A stretch of 64,000 nucleotides of DNA from Fragilaria crotonensis. Its lineage: Eukaryota; Bacillariophyta; Fragilariophyceae; Fragilariales; Fragilariaceae. The notes below the pieces were generated by a model that had not been told where the DNA came from, searched no databases, and saw nothing but the letters and a program-made list of their open reading frames with translations. Both the position numbers and the translations under genes were made by a program. The number at the start of each line of letters is the position of its first letter. Positions within the stretch are counted from its first letter, which is position 1. Location: contig JAKSYS010000881.1 of the NCBI GenBank assembly GCA_022925895.1, forward strand, positions 558,001 to 622,000. The letters are read 5' to 3'. Shown here piece after piece: positions 28,426 through 41,055 of the stretch.

Positions 28426-31003
28426 ATGGATGAACAAGCCGATGTTCTTTCCTCAGCCTCCAACCCCGGAAGGCTTCTAGAAAGTGAACCAATGCTCATT
28501 ATTCCTGCACCTCCATCAGATAGCAACAGTGTACATGGAGGCTCTGTCGCCGGATCAATCTCCCAGGTGCCATCAACTGTTACATCCGCCTCGCAATACC
28601 CGCATACCATCTCGAACGAATCGCCTCTTCCGCCTGTTGTTCAACGACTGCTAGGAGATCGATCGAACGAGAAACGCAAGAATGCAGCTCTAGAAATTGA
28701 GGCATTAATCAAGTCGCTGCAAGAAGCGAACAACACAACAATGATTCAATCCGTCATTTCTATTTTGTCAAAAGACTTTTGCACGTCCATGAATTCAAAC
28801 TATAGAAAGGGTGGTTTGATCGGATTAGCCGCTACCGCCATTGGTTTAATGCAGAATTGTGTTCACTTCTTGGATGTTCTGCTACCTCCAGTCCTGCATT
28901 GCACCGACGACCCAGAGGCGAGAGTTCGCTACTATGCCTGCGAATCGCTCTACAATATTGCGAAGGTCTCGAGGTCGTCAATGTTGGATCACTTTAATTC
29001 GATTTTTGAAGGTCTCACCAAACTGTACGCCGATGTCGACGTTGACGTCAAGAACGGCGCCAACTTGTTGGATCGCTTAATCAAGGATATTGTCACAGAG
29101 AGCGATGCCTTTCATGTCGAACAGTTCCTCCCTATGCTGCAAAATTACATTCGAAGGACTAATCCTTACATCCGGCAGTTGCTCGTTGGATGGATTACCT
29201 TGTTGGATTCGATTCCAGACATCTCAATGATTGATTACCTTCCAGACTTTCTTGATGGGCTTTTCAACGTAAGTGTGAACTTCGATGCTATCTTCGCATG
29301 TGCAATAGATTCCTAGCTTACCAAGGAATCCTCCTTAGATGTTGAGTGACTCGAATCGAGAGATTCGGCAAGCGGCAGACTCTGCCCTTTCCGATTTCCT
29401 ACGAGAAGTGAGCGTTAGCACTGTCGTGGAATTCGGCCCGATTGTTTCCATTCTAGTTTCCCAGTGCCACTCCAAGGAGCGCTTAAACCGACTTACTGCC
29501 ATAACGTGGTTGGCCGAGCTTATTCGCCATCCGTATTCTGGCGGAGACGCCTTGCTCCCGTACCACGCTGACGTTCTAGGGGCGATTCTGCGATGTATAT
29601 CTGATAATGAAGTCGAGATTCGGCTTGTTGCTGAACGTACCAATGATGACCTGCTCGCATTGGTCAGGGACACGAAAGGAGCATTCGATCTCAAACCTCT
29701 GCTTGATACTTTGTCGAATGAGCTATTAACCAAGGACGACGTGAGAACTAAAATGGCATCTTTGCGGTGGATCAACATGCTGATGGAGAAGCGCAAGTCC
29801 GACATGACTGAGTACATCCCTGCCCTTCTGCCCGTGCTTTTACGAACACTCTCTGACCCAAGCGATCCAGTGGTGCTTCTCAATCTGCAAGTCTTGTCAA
29901 GGATATCGTTAGCTCAGCGTGAAGAAATGGAGGGAAAACTTGAAAGTGAAAAAGAAGAGGCTCAGTTTCAGTTGGTTTTGACCGCCATTCTAAATCTTTT
30001 TGCTGCAGATCGGCACCTTCTGGAAACGCGAGGATCTCTTATTGTGAGAAGGCTGTGCGTCCTGTTGAATGCCAAAAGCGTTTATATCCGAATGGCAGAT
30101 GCGCTGTGTGACTACGAAGTCCCTGAAGGATCAACCGAGACTGATCGACTGGAATTTGTTGGCACGATGGTTCAGACTTTGAATTTGATTCTCCTTACTG
30201 CATCAGAGCTTAGTGATTTGCGATCAATACTTGCGACAGCATTCACGCGAACGAAGTCAATGTCGTCTCGACTGTCCAGAGTCCGATCGCAAGCCGCCGA
30301 CGGGGTCAGAGTTTTCACTGCCCTGTTTCGATGTTGGTGCCACAATCCGATATCCACGTTCTCCCTGTGCCTCTTGGCTCATGCCTACGACTTGTCGTTT
30401 GAACTCATCAAGCGTTTCTCCGAAATCGAGGTGACTGTTGGATTGCTGATGCAGGTCGACAAGTTGGTTCAATTGCTAGAAAGTCCAATTTTTGTTCATC
30501 TGAGACTTCACCTGTTGGATGTGGATTCAAAGTACCATGCACCGCTGCTCAAATCGCTCTATGGCTTGCTTATGCTGCTGCCTCAGAGCGATGCCTTTCG
30601 CTCGCTCAACGATCGCCTGACAACTGTCTGCAACCTGCGTCAGAATCTCGGATTAAGTCCCAATGTAGGAGCAGACGATACGACGGAGCTGAGTACTGCC
30701 AAGATCGTCGCGAGCACAGACAAGTACCTCAAGAGGTTCGACGCGGTCATGGAACAGTATCAGACAGCGAAGGAGGAATCGAACAAGATAGGATCCGATC
30801 GTCATCGCGGAACATCTCCTGAAAGGAAAAAGCCAGTGCCTCCTGTAGCAGGAGTACCAAATCTCCTAGACACCCCGTCACCGACATCGGAAAGTGGTAG
30901 TAAAGGACCTACAAGGAGTCTCGCGGCTGCAGTACAGAGGCGTAGGCCTCCGGCAACGCCACCTAAACTGCCTAAACCGTCAGGAACCAATGGGGAAAAG
31001 TAA
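28426..31003 (+). CDS. VAC14: VAC14, scaffold of the PIKfyve/Fab1 complex
   Basis: Two exons (28426-29268 and 29339-31003) with a 70-bp phase-0 intron (GTAAGTG...CTCCTTAG); 835 aa. It starts with a Ser-rich leader, then HEAT repeats with the VAC14 N-terminal signature: RKNAALEIEALIKSL, NYRKGGLIGLAATAIGL, PPVLHCTDDPEARVRYYACE and DVKNGANLLDRLIKDIV. The C-terminal domain (FRCWCHNPISTFSLCLLAHA and LVQLLESPIFVHLRLHLL) is the Fig4-binding region. A Pro-rich tail follows. Family role: scaffold binding the PI3P 5-kinase Fab1 and the phosphatase Fig4 at endolysosomal membranes, controlling PI(3,5)P2. The gene is convergent with SMC2 (133 bp). Confidence 0.93.
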
Positions 31004-31136
31004 TCTAAGAGGCAACACAGTTAACAAAACACGTATCCACTTGCACCTTCGTTCGGCACGTTACTCAGTGAGCCTATGAGACAAAAGCAGTCTACTAGTC
31101 ATATCAAATGGAAGGAACCCCATGCCCCACCACCGA

Positions 31137-34100
31137 TCAATTGAGAACATTTTCCTTGTTCAATCTCCTTGCCTTGCTCGCTGCTGGACGTTTTCCTATT
31201 GACGTAGTTTCAAAGTCCATCTCATTGGTCTCAGTATCGGCAAGGATTCTCGCTCTGACGCTTGAACCTGTCCCAATTGTCCTTGTAACAGCAGAGACGC
31301 CATCGACAAACTTGGTGCGGAAAATGACGTTGGCATTATTGAACATGCCCTCTTTCAATGAAACCACAATAAATTGACTCTGGGAGAAGTGGGTCTTGAG
31401 CATATTTCCAATATTTTGTGTGTGGCTAAGATCAAGAGCAGCGTCGACTTCATCGAGGATGTACATTGGTGCTGGTTTGAAGAGCAGCAAGGAAAGTATC
31501 AGTGAAAGCGCGAGTAGTGATCGCTGGCCACCGCTGAGCTCGCTGAGACTCTCCTTCCACACATCGCCAAAGGCGACTTTGACTTCAAGACCTTCCCAGG
31601 CTTGCATGCCCTCAGGTGGTTCCAACTTTGCGAAAGCTCCGGGCAACAGGGTTGAAAAGATGGATCCGAAGTCTCGAGTGACTTTCACCCACGTTCTCTC
31701 GAGCTCCGTCTTCTTCTTGACATCCAATTCTTCGATGACAGCTTGAATTTTTTTCTTGTCGTTCTCGACCACCTTGCGCTTCCGCAATAGTTCTGTGTAT
31801 TCTGCCTCCGCCTTTTCAATCATTCCCATAACCTTCTTGTTTATCTTCTTCGCCAAGGCATCTTGTTCGGATTTCAAATCTTCGAGCTGGGACTTCATTG
31901 CCTGCACATCCATTGAAGCGAAATCGTAGTCTCCGCCAGGAACCCCAAACGCTGCCTTTTCAGTCTCTATCCAAGAGTACTTTTTGATCATGCTGAAAAC
32001 AAACTTCTCTGCATTTGCGCGGTCCTTTTCGATCTTAGCAATACTGACTTTCATTTTCTTCACTTCGAGCTCAAGCGAATCGATATTCCTTTGTAAGTCG
32101 TCCTTGCAAGCCTTCAATTCCCTGAGTTCGGTTGAGAAGTGAGCCATTCTATCCTCAAGCTCATCGAGTTTTGCCTTAGCCTCTTCATATCGAGAATTCG
32201 CCTCGCCAACTTTCATTTGAAGTTCCGACTCAGCATCACTGGCTTCTTTCAAAACCTTCTCAGCTAGCCCGACAGCTTCCTCCGCAGCGACGAGTTCGGC
32301 CTTCACACCCTGCAACTCAAGCCGTAGTGTCTGGTCCCGCGATGCAGCTTCCCGGGCTTGTTTGACTTTTTCAGCTGCGATCCTCTTTGCTTCATGCACA
32401 GACTGATGAATTTGTGCCAGCTTCTCCTCCCGTTCATTGGTGAGTTCCTGTTCTCGTGACTGAAGCTCCAGGTAGAGAGCCCATTTCGCTTCCTTTTCCC
32501 GTTCCATTTCTTGGATCTCTGCCTCGGCATCAGCGATATCCTTCGTCATGGCGTCGTGCTTCTCTGAAATCATTCCAAACTTCGTCTGAGACAAGTGTTT
32601 CTCGACTCCAGCGAGTTCGGCCTGTGCGAGCTCAAGCTTCTGATTCAACGTCTCGAACTTATTGAACGCATTCTTCATAGAATGCAATTGAGCTTCAACA
32701 ATGTTCAGTCGAGCATCTTTCTCCTCTAGAGTCTTCTGGGCTTCGGACAATTCGGTGAGCTTCGACAGAGTAGACCCCAAGTTATCTTTAGAGCCCCCAG
32801 AGATTGTACCGGATGGATCGTACACATCGCCATCATAAGTAACAGTGCGGGTTTTGGTGACATCGCAAATGTGATTTGCTGCCTTCATTCCGTCCACTAC
32901 AAGGGTCGAGCCGAAGACATACTCCATAGCGGTTCGCACCTCTTCATCGAAGCCGACAAGGTCAATCGCAGGTGCAGATGTCGACCCCATGCCAGCAGCA
33001 ATATCGCTGGCGCGGTCAGCTGTGGCTGCCGGGACACGTCTTGATTTGATTTTGTCAATTGGGATAATGGTGACCCGTCGTTCCAGCTTGCCATTGCTCA
33101 AGAGGGCCTTTCCAGTGATAGCCTCATCAACGACGACTTGGTAGAGTTTTCCACCAGCAACAACTTCGAGTGCGGTTGCATGTTCCGTTTTTCTTACGCT
33201 GACGAGTTTCGCAACGAGACCCTTGACCTTGGAACGATCAAAGCCTCGGACCGGATCGGAATACTTGAATCTGAGGCGACCCTCCAATTGAGCAGTGAGA
33301 GTCTCCACTGTCTCGCGGAGCACAGATACCGCAGAATTGAGGTCATTTCTTTCCTGTTCAAGCTGGCTGTACTTAGCTTCGGAGAAGGAAAGCTTGTCGA
33401 TTTGGCTAGCTATATCTCCAACCTTTGCCAAGGCCTTTTCCTTCTTTTTGGTAAGAGTCACTGCCGAATTGGATGCCTGGTCCATTTCCTTCTTGATGCT
33501 CTGCGCATGCCAGGTGTTAGAATTTGGGTGCAAAAATGTCAACAATTACTGATTGGAGCAGTCATCTCCTACCTTGAGAGTCTTGGAAAGGTGATCGATC
33601 TTCATTTTGGCTTGCTTAGCTCTGGCTTCAGCAGTTTTGGATTCCGATGCTGCCTGTGCAATTTGTTGCGGTAAAGTCCCAGCCGAATCGCCTTGCGACG
33701 AGCTAATTCCCGCCGACATGCTTTGGTAGTTTAGCTTAAGTTGCTCATGTTGCGCCTCGGCCTCGAGGGCATCCCTTTTCGCCTGGTCAATCAATTCCGA
33801 CTCATGCACAATTTGAGCTTCTTTGGCTTCGACAGCCTCTTTGGTCTCCAGCACGAGTGCTTTGGCAGTACGCAGGTCAGCTTCACTACCCTCGACTACC
33901 TTTTGGCTGTTCTGCCAAGATGAGGTCGACTTGACCAGCTCTTTTGCGTACTTTTCTTCTGTCGCCTTCGACTTCTGCAACTGATCGCCGAATTCCCCGG
34001 TAAGAATAGCAGAGCGCTCGGCGATCTCAACCTCTTTTTCCTTCAATTCATCACGCCCTTTTTCCGCTTCATTAAGGAGCCCTTCGACTTGCTCTTTCAT

Positions 34101-35034
34101 TTCCGAGACGCCTTCAACGTTGTTCTCAAGTGCCTTGTATGCCTTTGTAAAGTCGCTGGCAATGACGAAGCGATCGATGCGCTCTATGTCGGCATTGTTC
34201 TTGCTCCATTTGAGATAATTCTGCTTTTCTCCACGAAGGCGTTCGAGTGTTGGAGTGATTTCTTCCGATAAGACAGCGTTGAGTTCATCCACCTTCATTT
34301 GTTTTTTCTCAATTGTCTTGATCGCTGCCACTCTCTTTGTTTCGTACATTCTGGTTCCAGCGGCTTCCTCCACCATGCCGAGAATTTCGTTGGGCTTCAT
34401 GTTGAGAACCTTGGTGATGCGACCTGTGGGATTAGGCAGAGTTGAGAAAACAGAAAGCGATAACAATTCAAGATTGAAATGATGGCCATACCGCATACCT
34501 TGCATGATGAGAAAGTGAGGATTGTTCACGTTGAGTTGGACCGAATGGAAAAGATTCTGCACTTGACTGGCCGGAGCGTTTCGTCCATTTATCAAATACT
34601 TGCTCTTGCCACCAATGAGGACTTGTCGGGTCACGGCAACTTCTGGACATTGTTCGTAGCCTACAGGAGAGGTCGCTTCGTCTTGGTTATTGAAAATGAC
34701 TGTGACGGTTGCCTTGTTGACACCAGCTTGTCCCTGCTTGTAAACCAGTTCCGAGAGGCTTCCAGCGCGAACTTGACTGAGGTTGGTAATACCAAGAACA
34801 AAGCAAATGGCGTCAAGAATATTCGACTTTCCTGATCCGTTGAGGCCTGTAATCGCATTGAAATGGGGGTCGAAGCTGTAATGTTTGGTAGAAATCCAAT
34901 AGGTGAGCGATCTACAAGGCAATGCTGTGTAGATACTAAGCAGCAAACCAACTCCTCGCAGGTACGTACCCGTCGACTACGGTCTTGTGAGCATAGGACT
35001 TGAAGCCATCAATGACAACCTGCTGAACGTGCAT
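31137..35034 (-). CDS. SMC2: Condensin subunit SMC2
   Basis: Four exons: 35034-34970, 34875-34499, 34423-33573 and 33500-31137 (introns 94, 75 and 72 bp), 1218 aa, close to the usual length. The first intron splits VVDG/FDPHFNAITG. Walker A is GLNGSGKSNILDAI. The second intron lies between HFLIMQG and RITKVLNMKP and is itself an open in-frame stretch. EEAAGTRMYETKR follows, then the long coiled coils, the hinge (from about RLRFKYSDPVRGFDRSK through TYDGDVYDPSGTISGG), the return coil, the C-motif ELSGGQRSLLALSLILS and Walker B MYILDEVDAALD. Family role: the SMC2/SMC4 heterodimer drives mitotic chromosome compaction. The RITKVLNMKP and SGTISGG sequences favour SMC2 over other SMCs. Confidence 0.95.
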
Positions 35035-36068
35035 GATGCTTGTAAGGACTGAGATTGATCACCTGTCAGAGATCTTCTCCTTTCCCGCCTATGCTTCGGC
35101 CACTATATTTAGCGTAAGAAGTACCACAACAAGGACGAGGCAAGCAATGAAGTCTCTATATTATTAAAACAATCGGTTGTGCTCAATCTCCAGGCGCAGG
35201 TGACATGTTGTTATTCGTCTCGTTTCCTGCGACAAGCGCCAAGAAACGATTATTTTTGAATTTGAATGTAGTATACATACATGAGGACGTGTACACTGAA
35301 TGTCGCCGCCAGTCGCAGTGGCCGTGCGTGTATGCGTGCACTACACGGTATACTTACGTACCAGCTGATGTTCGTGTATCGTTTTATGTCGGTGATCTGC
35401 CCAATACTGCAATTCCCTTCTTTCCGATGCGTGTTTTTATTCTCGAATATGGACGTATTCGGCACTACAGCTCACAGCTCACCGCTCAGGTCCGGCAAAT
35501 GACGGTTTGATAGAATTGGAAAACCTGCGCATACCAGGTACTTGTACCGTAGTACAAGTACTATACGGAGAACCAGCGGTACACATTGTGTACATGTACC
35601 GCACTATTGTGTACTGCTACACAATAGTCGAGATGTCGAGAGCAGCATGCTCATTTACTCCGAGTACATTACTGCTACTTGTACTTGTATGTACTGTACT
35701 TGTACCGTCGTATAAAGCAAGCGTTTCTGGCATGAGAATGACAGGTATCATACGAGAAATGTACTTGTACTGATTTCTAGAGCTCCAGTACAGTACGGCG
35801 GTTCCTGCGCATCGGGGGTTTTCACAACAAGTTTTTTCCAGCCTCACATAGCTGCTAGTAGAGTAGTACAAAATGTACAGGAGCAGAAAATCTCATTCTA
35901 CCACTGTATTATTCCCTTTTTTCTATGCTGCCATAAGCCGCGTCCGACGCATGTATACAGTATGACGTATGACCGTATGACCTTCGTGCTTCGTGGTATC
36001 ATAGAGTTCTTCTATCGGAATCGACACAAAGTGCCACTCCGGTACTGAAGTACGCCAGTAGATTTGCA
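35035..36068. other. Intergenic region upstream of SMC2 with GTAC-rich island
   Basis: About 1 kb. A GTAC-dense, partly palindromic stretch lies at 35535-35790 (gtacttgtaccgtagtacaagtac and similar). Frames here have Tyr/Val-rich composition produced by this repeat and are not credible genes. The right part is the insertion site of the Copia element. Confidence 0.5.
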
Positions 36069-36073
36069 GGATC
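36069..36073. repeat. Target site duplication GGATC (left)
   Basis: Matches 42716-42720. Confidence 0.9.
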
Positions 36074-36648
36074 TGTGGGATCCCGTGATACCTACCGATG
36101 CAGTAGATATTGAGATGAGAGTACTTTCGATACAACCGGAGCAATCGAAAGAGGAAGTTGATAGATTTGGACTTTGTCGGAACAAAGTATATCTGTCGAT
36201 GACTTGGCGCGTGGAGCGAGGCTTTACAAAATACTTTATGGATAAAACTGTGATCTAGTTTGTGTATTTACATTGATAAACCCAGCTCGTATACTCTCGT
36301 AACTCTTTTGTAGAAAGCATACCAACATGTGATTCAGATCCCGTGTCGTCCGTGGCCTCTCGGTATGTTTTCAAAGTATGGATCCAAACCGGATTGGCTC
36401 CACCAATGAGATGATTCCCGAACATGCAGATTCGTTGGTTCTCGGTGTGTGGATGGGTACGTCTCAATTTCCGACGCTCCCTCATTTCGATAAGCCTAAG
36501 TGTCGCGAATCACACATCAAACATATATTGTGAACTTGACGGTCTTTTCGTCACGTGCCAGTTGAAGACCCTTTCAGACACACTCGATCGTTTCGACCGT
36601 GGGGATCGGATAGTGCCAGTAGCCCAGTGCTCGTCGTGCAATCCCACA
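36074..36648 (-). repeat. 3' LTR of the Copia element
   Basis: 575 bp, bounded by tgtggg and cccaca. It reads identical to 42141-42715. A short purine tract (GAGGGAG on the minus strand, 36649-36655) borders it inside the element, in the polypurine-tract position. Confidence 0.94.
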
Positions 36649-36681
36649 CTCCCTCATTCAACTGTACAATGTAAGTTTGCT

Positions 36682-39600
36682 TTACCAACCCATGATAGCT
36701 TTGCGCAACTTTACGAACAGAATGGTTGCCAATGGTTTGGTATAGATATCCGCTTGCTGATCCTCGGAGGCAACTGGGTGCAGCGTGATCTCTCCGTTTG
36801 CGACGTGGTTGCGAAAGTGATGGTACTTGACATTCAAATGCTTGGTCCTCGGTCTCATCTTGGGGACTTGTGCCATCGCGAGTGCTCCCGAGTTATCCTC
36901 AAACACCTTGCAATGGATCCTTGGTTCTACGTTTACGTTCGGGATCCCATGTGCCTTGGCTTCCTTGAGCAGTTCCATCAACGAGATCACCTCCCTCAAG
37001 GAGGACGACAAAGCAATGTACTCTGCCTCTGTGGTGCTCAACGCTGTCTCAGTTTGCAATTTGGATTGCCACACAATGGGGCAACCCGCATATTTGATGA
37101 CAAATCCGGTCCTTGACTTAGACGTGCTTGCGTCTCCCTCAGCTGTCTCGGGGTTCCATGTTCCGCAGAAGTCTGCATCCACGAAGCAGTCGAAAGATGC
37201 ATTGGTAGGGTCCAATATGAGGCCTTCGTTTTTCGTTCCAATGAGATACCTGACGATGCAGCGGACTGCGTCTGCATGTGATTGCTTTGGGAATGTGGCA
37301 AACCGAGCGCATTGATGGACTGCGTATGAAATGTCCGCCCTGGTCGACTTCTCCAAAAAGTTCAGTTTGCCGACAACTGATCGATAGGCCCAAGGTTCGT
37401 CGAAGTCTTTGCCGTGGTGATCTCTATTGAGGATGCGGTTCGGTATTGCGGGAATGTTCTTGGGCTTGGTGTTCTCCTTGAAGTCCAGGTCGTTTATGAT
37501 TTGTTGAATCAGATGTGGCTGCGACAACCGAATTTGTCCCCCCTCAAGATGGTCAACCTTGACTCCCAGGTAATCACTGAATTGACCTTCATCTGTGATG
37601 TCAAATGACGTTCTGCATGATGGATCGTTCTTTAATGATGCAATCAAAGCATCAATTTCCTTGGAATCTGGTCCAATAAAAATGCCATCATCAACATATA
37701 TCAGGAATACTGTACTGCCTTTGTAGTATATGCAGTGGTCGACGGAGCTCTGACGGTATCCTCGTTCCATAAGCCCCGCATGCAGATGTTTGTTCCAAAC
37801 GCGCCCGGCTTGTCGAGTACCGTATATGTTCTTCAGTAGCCTCAGTGCATGCGTCTTGCGTTGCCCCTCGTGAGTGAAGCCTTGTGGGATTTCCATGTAG
37901 ATTTCGCATTCTGCGTCAGCCTGAGGGTATGCTAAGACAAAATCAATTTGTCTTGTATGGTGCTTGTTGATCAGGGCCAATATCAAGTGAAGGCGGATTG
38001 ACGACCAATGTACCACTGGTGCGTAGGTTTCCCAGTAGTTCACTCCTTGAACTTGTTTCCCCCCATGGGCGTTGAGCCTTGCCTTCCACTTATATATTTC
38101 ACGAGTGGCAATGCGCCTCTTACGTTTCATGGACCAAACGGAGGGCAGTATGGCGATGCCGGCTGGTATGGCTTCGCGACGGACAAGTTTCCAGTGTCTG
38201 CGGTTTTCGTGCGCCATGACTTCGTCGCGCATGGCTTGTTGAAACTGTGGCCAGTCGGGTTGGCGCATGGCTTCGTGCAGGTACATGGTGTCCGGGTCCG
38301 AACTGGCACTGAAGGCAATTGGATCATCCAGGCTGTTTTGCAAAAGATATTCCTTCATGTCGTGAAGGAAGGTGCTTGGGTCTTCTTGGAAGTGCGGGGT
38401 GTTGTCACCGCTAGCAACCTCTGACGATGTGGTCTGAGCTGGAAACGCGGCGTCTTCTATGAGTCGACGAGGCGGGCGACGCGATGTTCGACGAGGACGG
38501 GCAGGGCCGATGGGGCCGACATTGTCCGTGTGAGGAGTCACCACGGTTGGAGGTTCAGGTATGATGAGGTCGGCTTCCTGTTGTGGATTGTGCATTGCCT
38601 CCGGCTCGTAGGCATCGTCGTAGTTTGGTGCGTGCGCGATTCGGTCCATCGGGTCTTCATCATCCGATTCGTCTGATGACGACTCTGAATCTCGCTGGGA
38701 GTTTTGTTGCGGGAGTCGGTTGATGTCATGACATGTGGCAATGGACGAGGCTTTAGGATCCGGTTTGCGAGAGGACTGGGGTTGATTCGGTTGCTTACGA
38801 TGGAGAGTTGTTGCCGACGCAGGCCGGCGGGCGTAGGGTTGTTTTCCAGGAACCGTTGTGGCCGTGATGGTGCCATCGTCTGTGAAGCCATGAATGCGTT
38901 GCCACATCGACGGAAATATGGGTACTGGTGCAGCGGTGTTGGTGGAGTGCACTGTTTCGAAGTTGTCATCAGCCTTTACGTGAAACTGGGGGGATACCAG
39001 TCCCGTGGTGAGTGACATGACCAGACACACCGAGCGGGCGTGCTCCGGACTCAGTCCCATGTAGATGCCACAGCGAGCGCGCTCCCCCCATTTGGCTCCT
39101 TTCTTTCCATTTGCTGGTTCGTTTTTGAGAACATACATCGGGCAACCGAAAGGGTGTAGGTGCTGATGAGTGGAGATCTGAAAATCCAGACCCGTGAAGA
39201 GCTGCATGGGATTCTTGCCGTCTTTGATTGGGATGCAACGACTGCTTTCGTTGGCGAGGCGGATTGCGTATGGCCAAAGGTTGGAGGTGATTGCATTGGG
39301 CCACCGATGCTTGGCGTGCACAATCATCGTCCGAGCCCGATCCTGCAGGTCTCGAATACGCCGCTCTGCAATGCCGTTTTGGAAGTGAGCGTTGACGCCA
39401 CAAAATGTCAATTGTTGTCCTTGAACTTGACAATCGAGTCGAAAAGCATTGTCCGAGAAACGTCCATTGTCTCCATGATATCTCTTGATGGTGACGTTGT
39501 GACTGTGTGCATAACGTTCGAAAGCTTGTTTGGCCGTGAGCGTCTCGATGGCGTTGTTCGTTTCCTGCATGTGTACGTAGGAGAGTGTTGAGAGGCGACT

Positions 39601-41055
39601 GAAATGATCGATGAACACCGTGGCGCAAGTGAAACGTTTGTTGGTCGATTTTCCTTTGCTTTGTGCCACCAAACCGGGGGTGGAGCTTTCCAATTGGTCC
39701 ATGGAGACGATGTCTCCAGGGCCTTGAGCTGTTGCAAGCGTGGGTGCGTGACCTCTTGTGCGCCAGGCTCTCTTGGTAGCTTTGCCGAAGAGGCATGCAG
39801 AGCAGACGGGGATTGGGCAGGTCAATAGGTGCTTTCTGTTGCGGTAGGTTCCGCTTTCTTTGATCATCACTCGGATCAAGGCGAATGGCATGTGTCCCAT
39901 GCAATGATGCATGCGAAGGAGCTCATGCTGAGCTGGGTCACTTGCTGAGATGCCCGAAACGCTTTCGTCAGGAGGCGTCTCTGACTCAACGATGGTGTTG
40001 ATGGAGGTTGCCGCGGGTGCAAGTTTTGTGTCCTCCATTTGTAGGGGTGATGGAGGTTGCCCCGCTCTCTTTGCGTCGAAGTCAAATCGCAATGGATCAT
40101 GCCTGACTGTCTCCGCTGGGAAGACCCAATTGTAGATGTCGTCGGTGTCAACATCGTCGTCTGCGGTTGCGGAGCTAGCTGTCTGCGCTGTATCTGGCAC
40201 CTCAACGTGAAGGAGAGGAGCCGGAAAACAAAGTGGAGTAAGTGGTAGAGCCAGTGCGCAGAGGTTGAGGAACTTGGTGCTCTTCTTGTATCCCGGTGCT
40301 GATCTCATGATGCCAACGAACGCGTTCGTTGACGACAGCTTGATCGTGCGCTGGTACTTGCGCTGATCCCATTGTAAGACCATGGCATCTGCGAACGTCG
40401 CGAGCCAAGTGCCTCTTGGCGTTGGGGAGTTGTCTCGTTTTTCAGTGGCTAAGTGCTGTGGTGACAAAAGACAGTACGCCAAATCCGCACAGTAAAGCGT
40501 ATTGGGAATATCGACCGTATGGCACTTGCCTTGGTCGTCCTCCCACCTCCATCGCACCGTGCCTTCAAGTGTGACATCGCCAGCACCCAAACCGGTGACC
40601 TTCTTGGATACCATCATCGGGGTACCGATGAAATGTCTGGTGTCGTTCGTCATGCAACGAGACGCACCGTTGTCCACGAGGATAGTGAAAGAATCCGAGT
40701 CGAAGCTGGTGACTTTCTTGTTGGCGCTGCTTGAGTTGACGGTCGCGGAAGTTGTGGTGGCTGCGTTTACGACCGACGGGAAAGCTGCGTATGAACTGTT
40801 GTCGTCGTCGTCCAACACGGCTGCAATCGCTGCGGACATGGTGAGCCTGGATGTGGCGGATTCTGATCCAGTTGTGGAAGCAGAAGATGACGTTGGAGCG
40901 ATGGACACATTTGCCTCCGCTGCCGCTACTTGCTTGAGTCGAACGTAGCAGTCGATTTCCTTGTGGAATCCCCACTTCTTGTGGTAGCTGCACCAGTTGT
41001 AGTGCTTGCCGTCCACGGACTTGGTTGTGACGTTGTCTGTTGGTCCCTTTGCCAT
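36682..41055 (-). CDS. pol: Copia pol polyprotein frame
   Basis: About 1,457 codons. The parts appear in Copia order: a Cys/His knuckle-like region at the start, an aspartic protease (DNGAS), integrase with its zinc-binding His/Cys end and catalytic core, reverse transcriptase (YVDDGIF), and RNase H near the C-terminus (TEAEYIAL). It overlaps the gag frame by about 130 bp in another phase; frameshift read-through is used by Ty1-type relatives. It looks intact. Confidence 0.9.
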   Translation of the reverse strand: MAKGPTDNVTTKSVDGKHYNWCSYHKKWGFHKEIDCYVRLKQVAAAEANVSIAPTSSSASTTGSESATSRLTMSAAIAAVLDDDDNSSYAAFPSVVNAATTTSATVNSSSANKKVTSFDSDSFTILVDNGASRCMTNDTRHFIGTPMMVSKKVTGLGAGDVTLEGTVRWRWEDDQGKCHTVDIPNTLYCADLAYCLLSPQHLATEKRDNSPTPRGTWLATFADAMVLQWDQRKYQRTIKLSSTNAFVGIMRSAPGYKKSTKFLNLCALALPLTPLCFPAPLLHVEVPDTAQTASSATADDDVDTDDIYNWVFPAETVRHDPLRFDFDAKRAGQPPSPLQMEDTKLAPAATSINTIVESETPPDESVSGISASDPAQHELLRMHHCMGHMPFALIRVMIKESGTYRNRKHLLTCPIPVCSACLFGKATKRAWRTRGHAPTLATAQGPGDIVSMDQLESSTPGLVAQSKGKSTNKRFTCATVFIDHFSRLSTLSYVHMQETNNAIETLTAKQAFERYAHSHNVTIKRYHGDNGRFSDNAFRLDCQVQGQQLTFCGVNAHFQNGIAERRIRDLQDRARTMIVHAKHRWPNAITSNLWPYAIRLANESSRCIPIKDGKNPMQLFTGLDFQISTHQHLHPFGCPMYVLKNEPANGKKGAKWGERARCGIYMGLSPEHARSVCLVMSLTTGLVSPQFHVKADDNFETVHSTNTAAPVPIFPSMWQRIHGFTDDGTITATTVPGKQPYARRPASATTLHRKQPNQPQSSRKPDPKASSIATCHDINRLPQQNSQRDSESSSDESDDEDPMDRIAHAPNYDDAYEPEAMHNPQQEADLIIPEPPTVVTPHTDNVGPIGPARPRRTSRRPPRRLIEDAAFPAQTTSSEVASGDNTPHFQEDPSTFLHDMKEYLLQNSLDDPIAFSASSDPDTMYLHEAMRQPDWPQFQQAMRDEVMAHENRRHWKLVRREAIPAGIAILPSVWSMKRKRRIATREIYKWKARLNAHGGKQVQGVNYWETYAPVVHWSSIRLHLILALINKHHTRQIDFVLAYPQADAECEIYMEIPQGFTHEGQRKTHALRLLKNIYGTRQAGRVWNKHLHAGLMERGYRQSSVDHCIYYKGSTVFLIYVDDGIFIGPDSKEIDALIASLKNDPSCRTSFDITDEGQFSDYLGVKVDHLEGGQIRLSQPHLIQQIINDLDFKENTKPKNIPAIPNRILNRDHHGKDFDEPWAYRSVVGKLNFLEKSTRADISYAVHQCARFATFPKQSHADAVRCIVRYLIGTKNEGLILDPTNASFDCFVDADFCGTWNPETAEGDASTSKSRTGFVIKYAGCPIVWQSKLQTETALSTTEAEYIALSSSLREVISLMELLKEAKAHGIPNVNVEPRIHCKVFEDNSGALAMAQVPKMRPRTKHLNVKYHHFRNHVANGEITLHPVASEDQQADIYTKPLATILFVKLRKAIMGW

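Noticed and set aside
35205-35773. Tyr/Val/Leu-rich frames upstream of SMC2
   Set aside because: Composition is produced by the GTAC repeat; several frames on both strands are open together.
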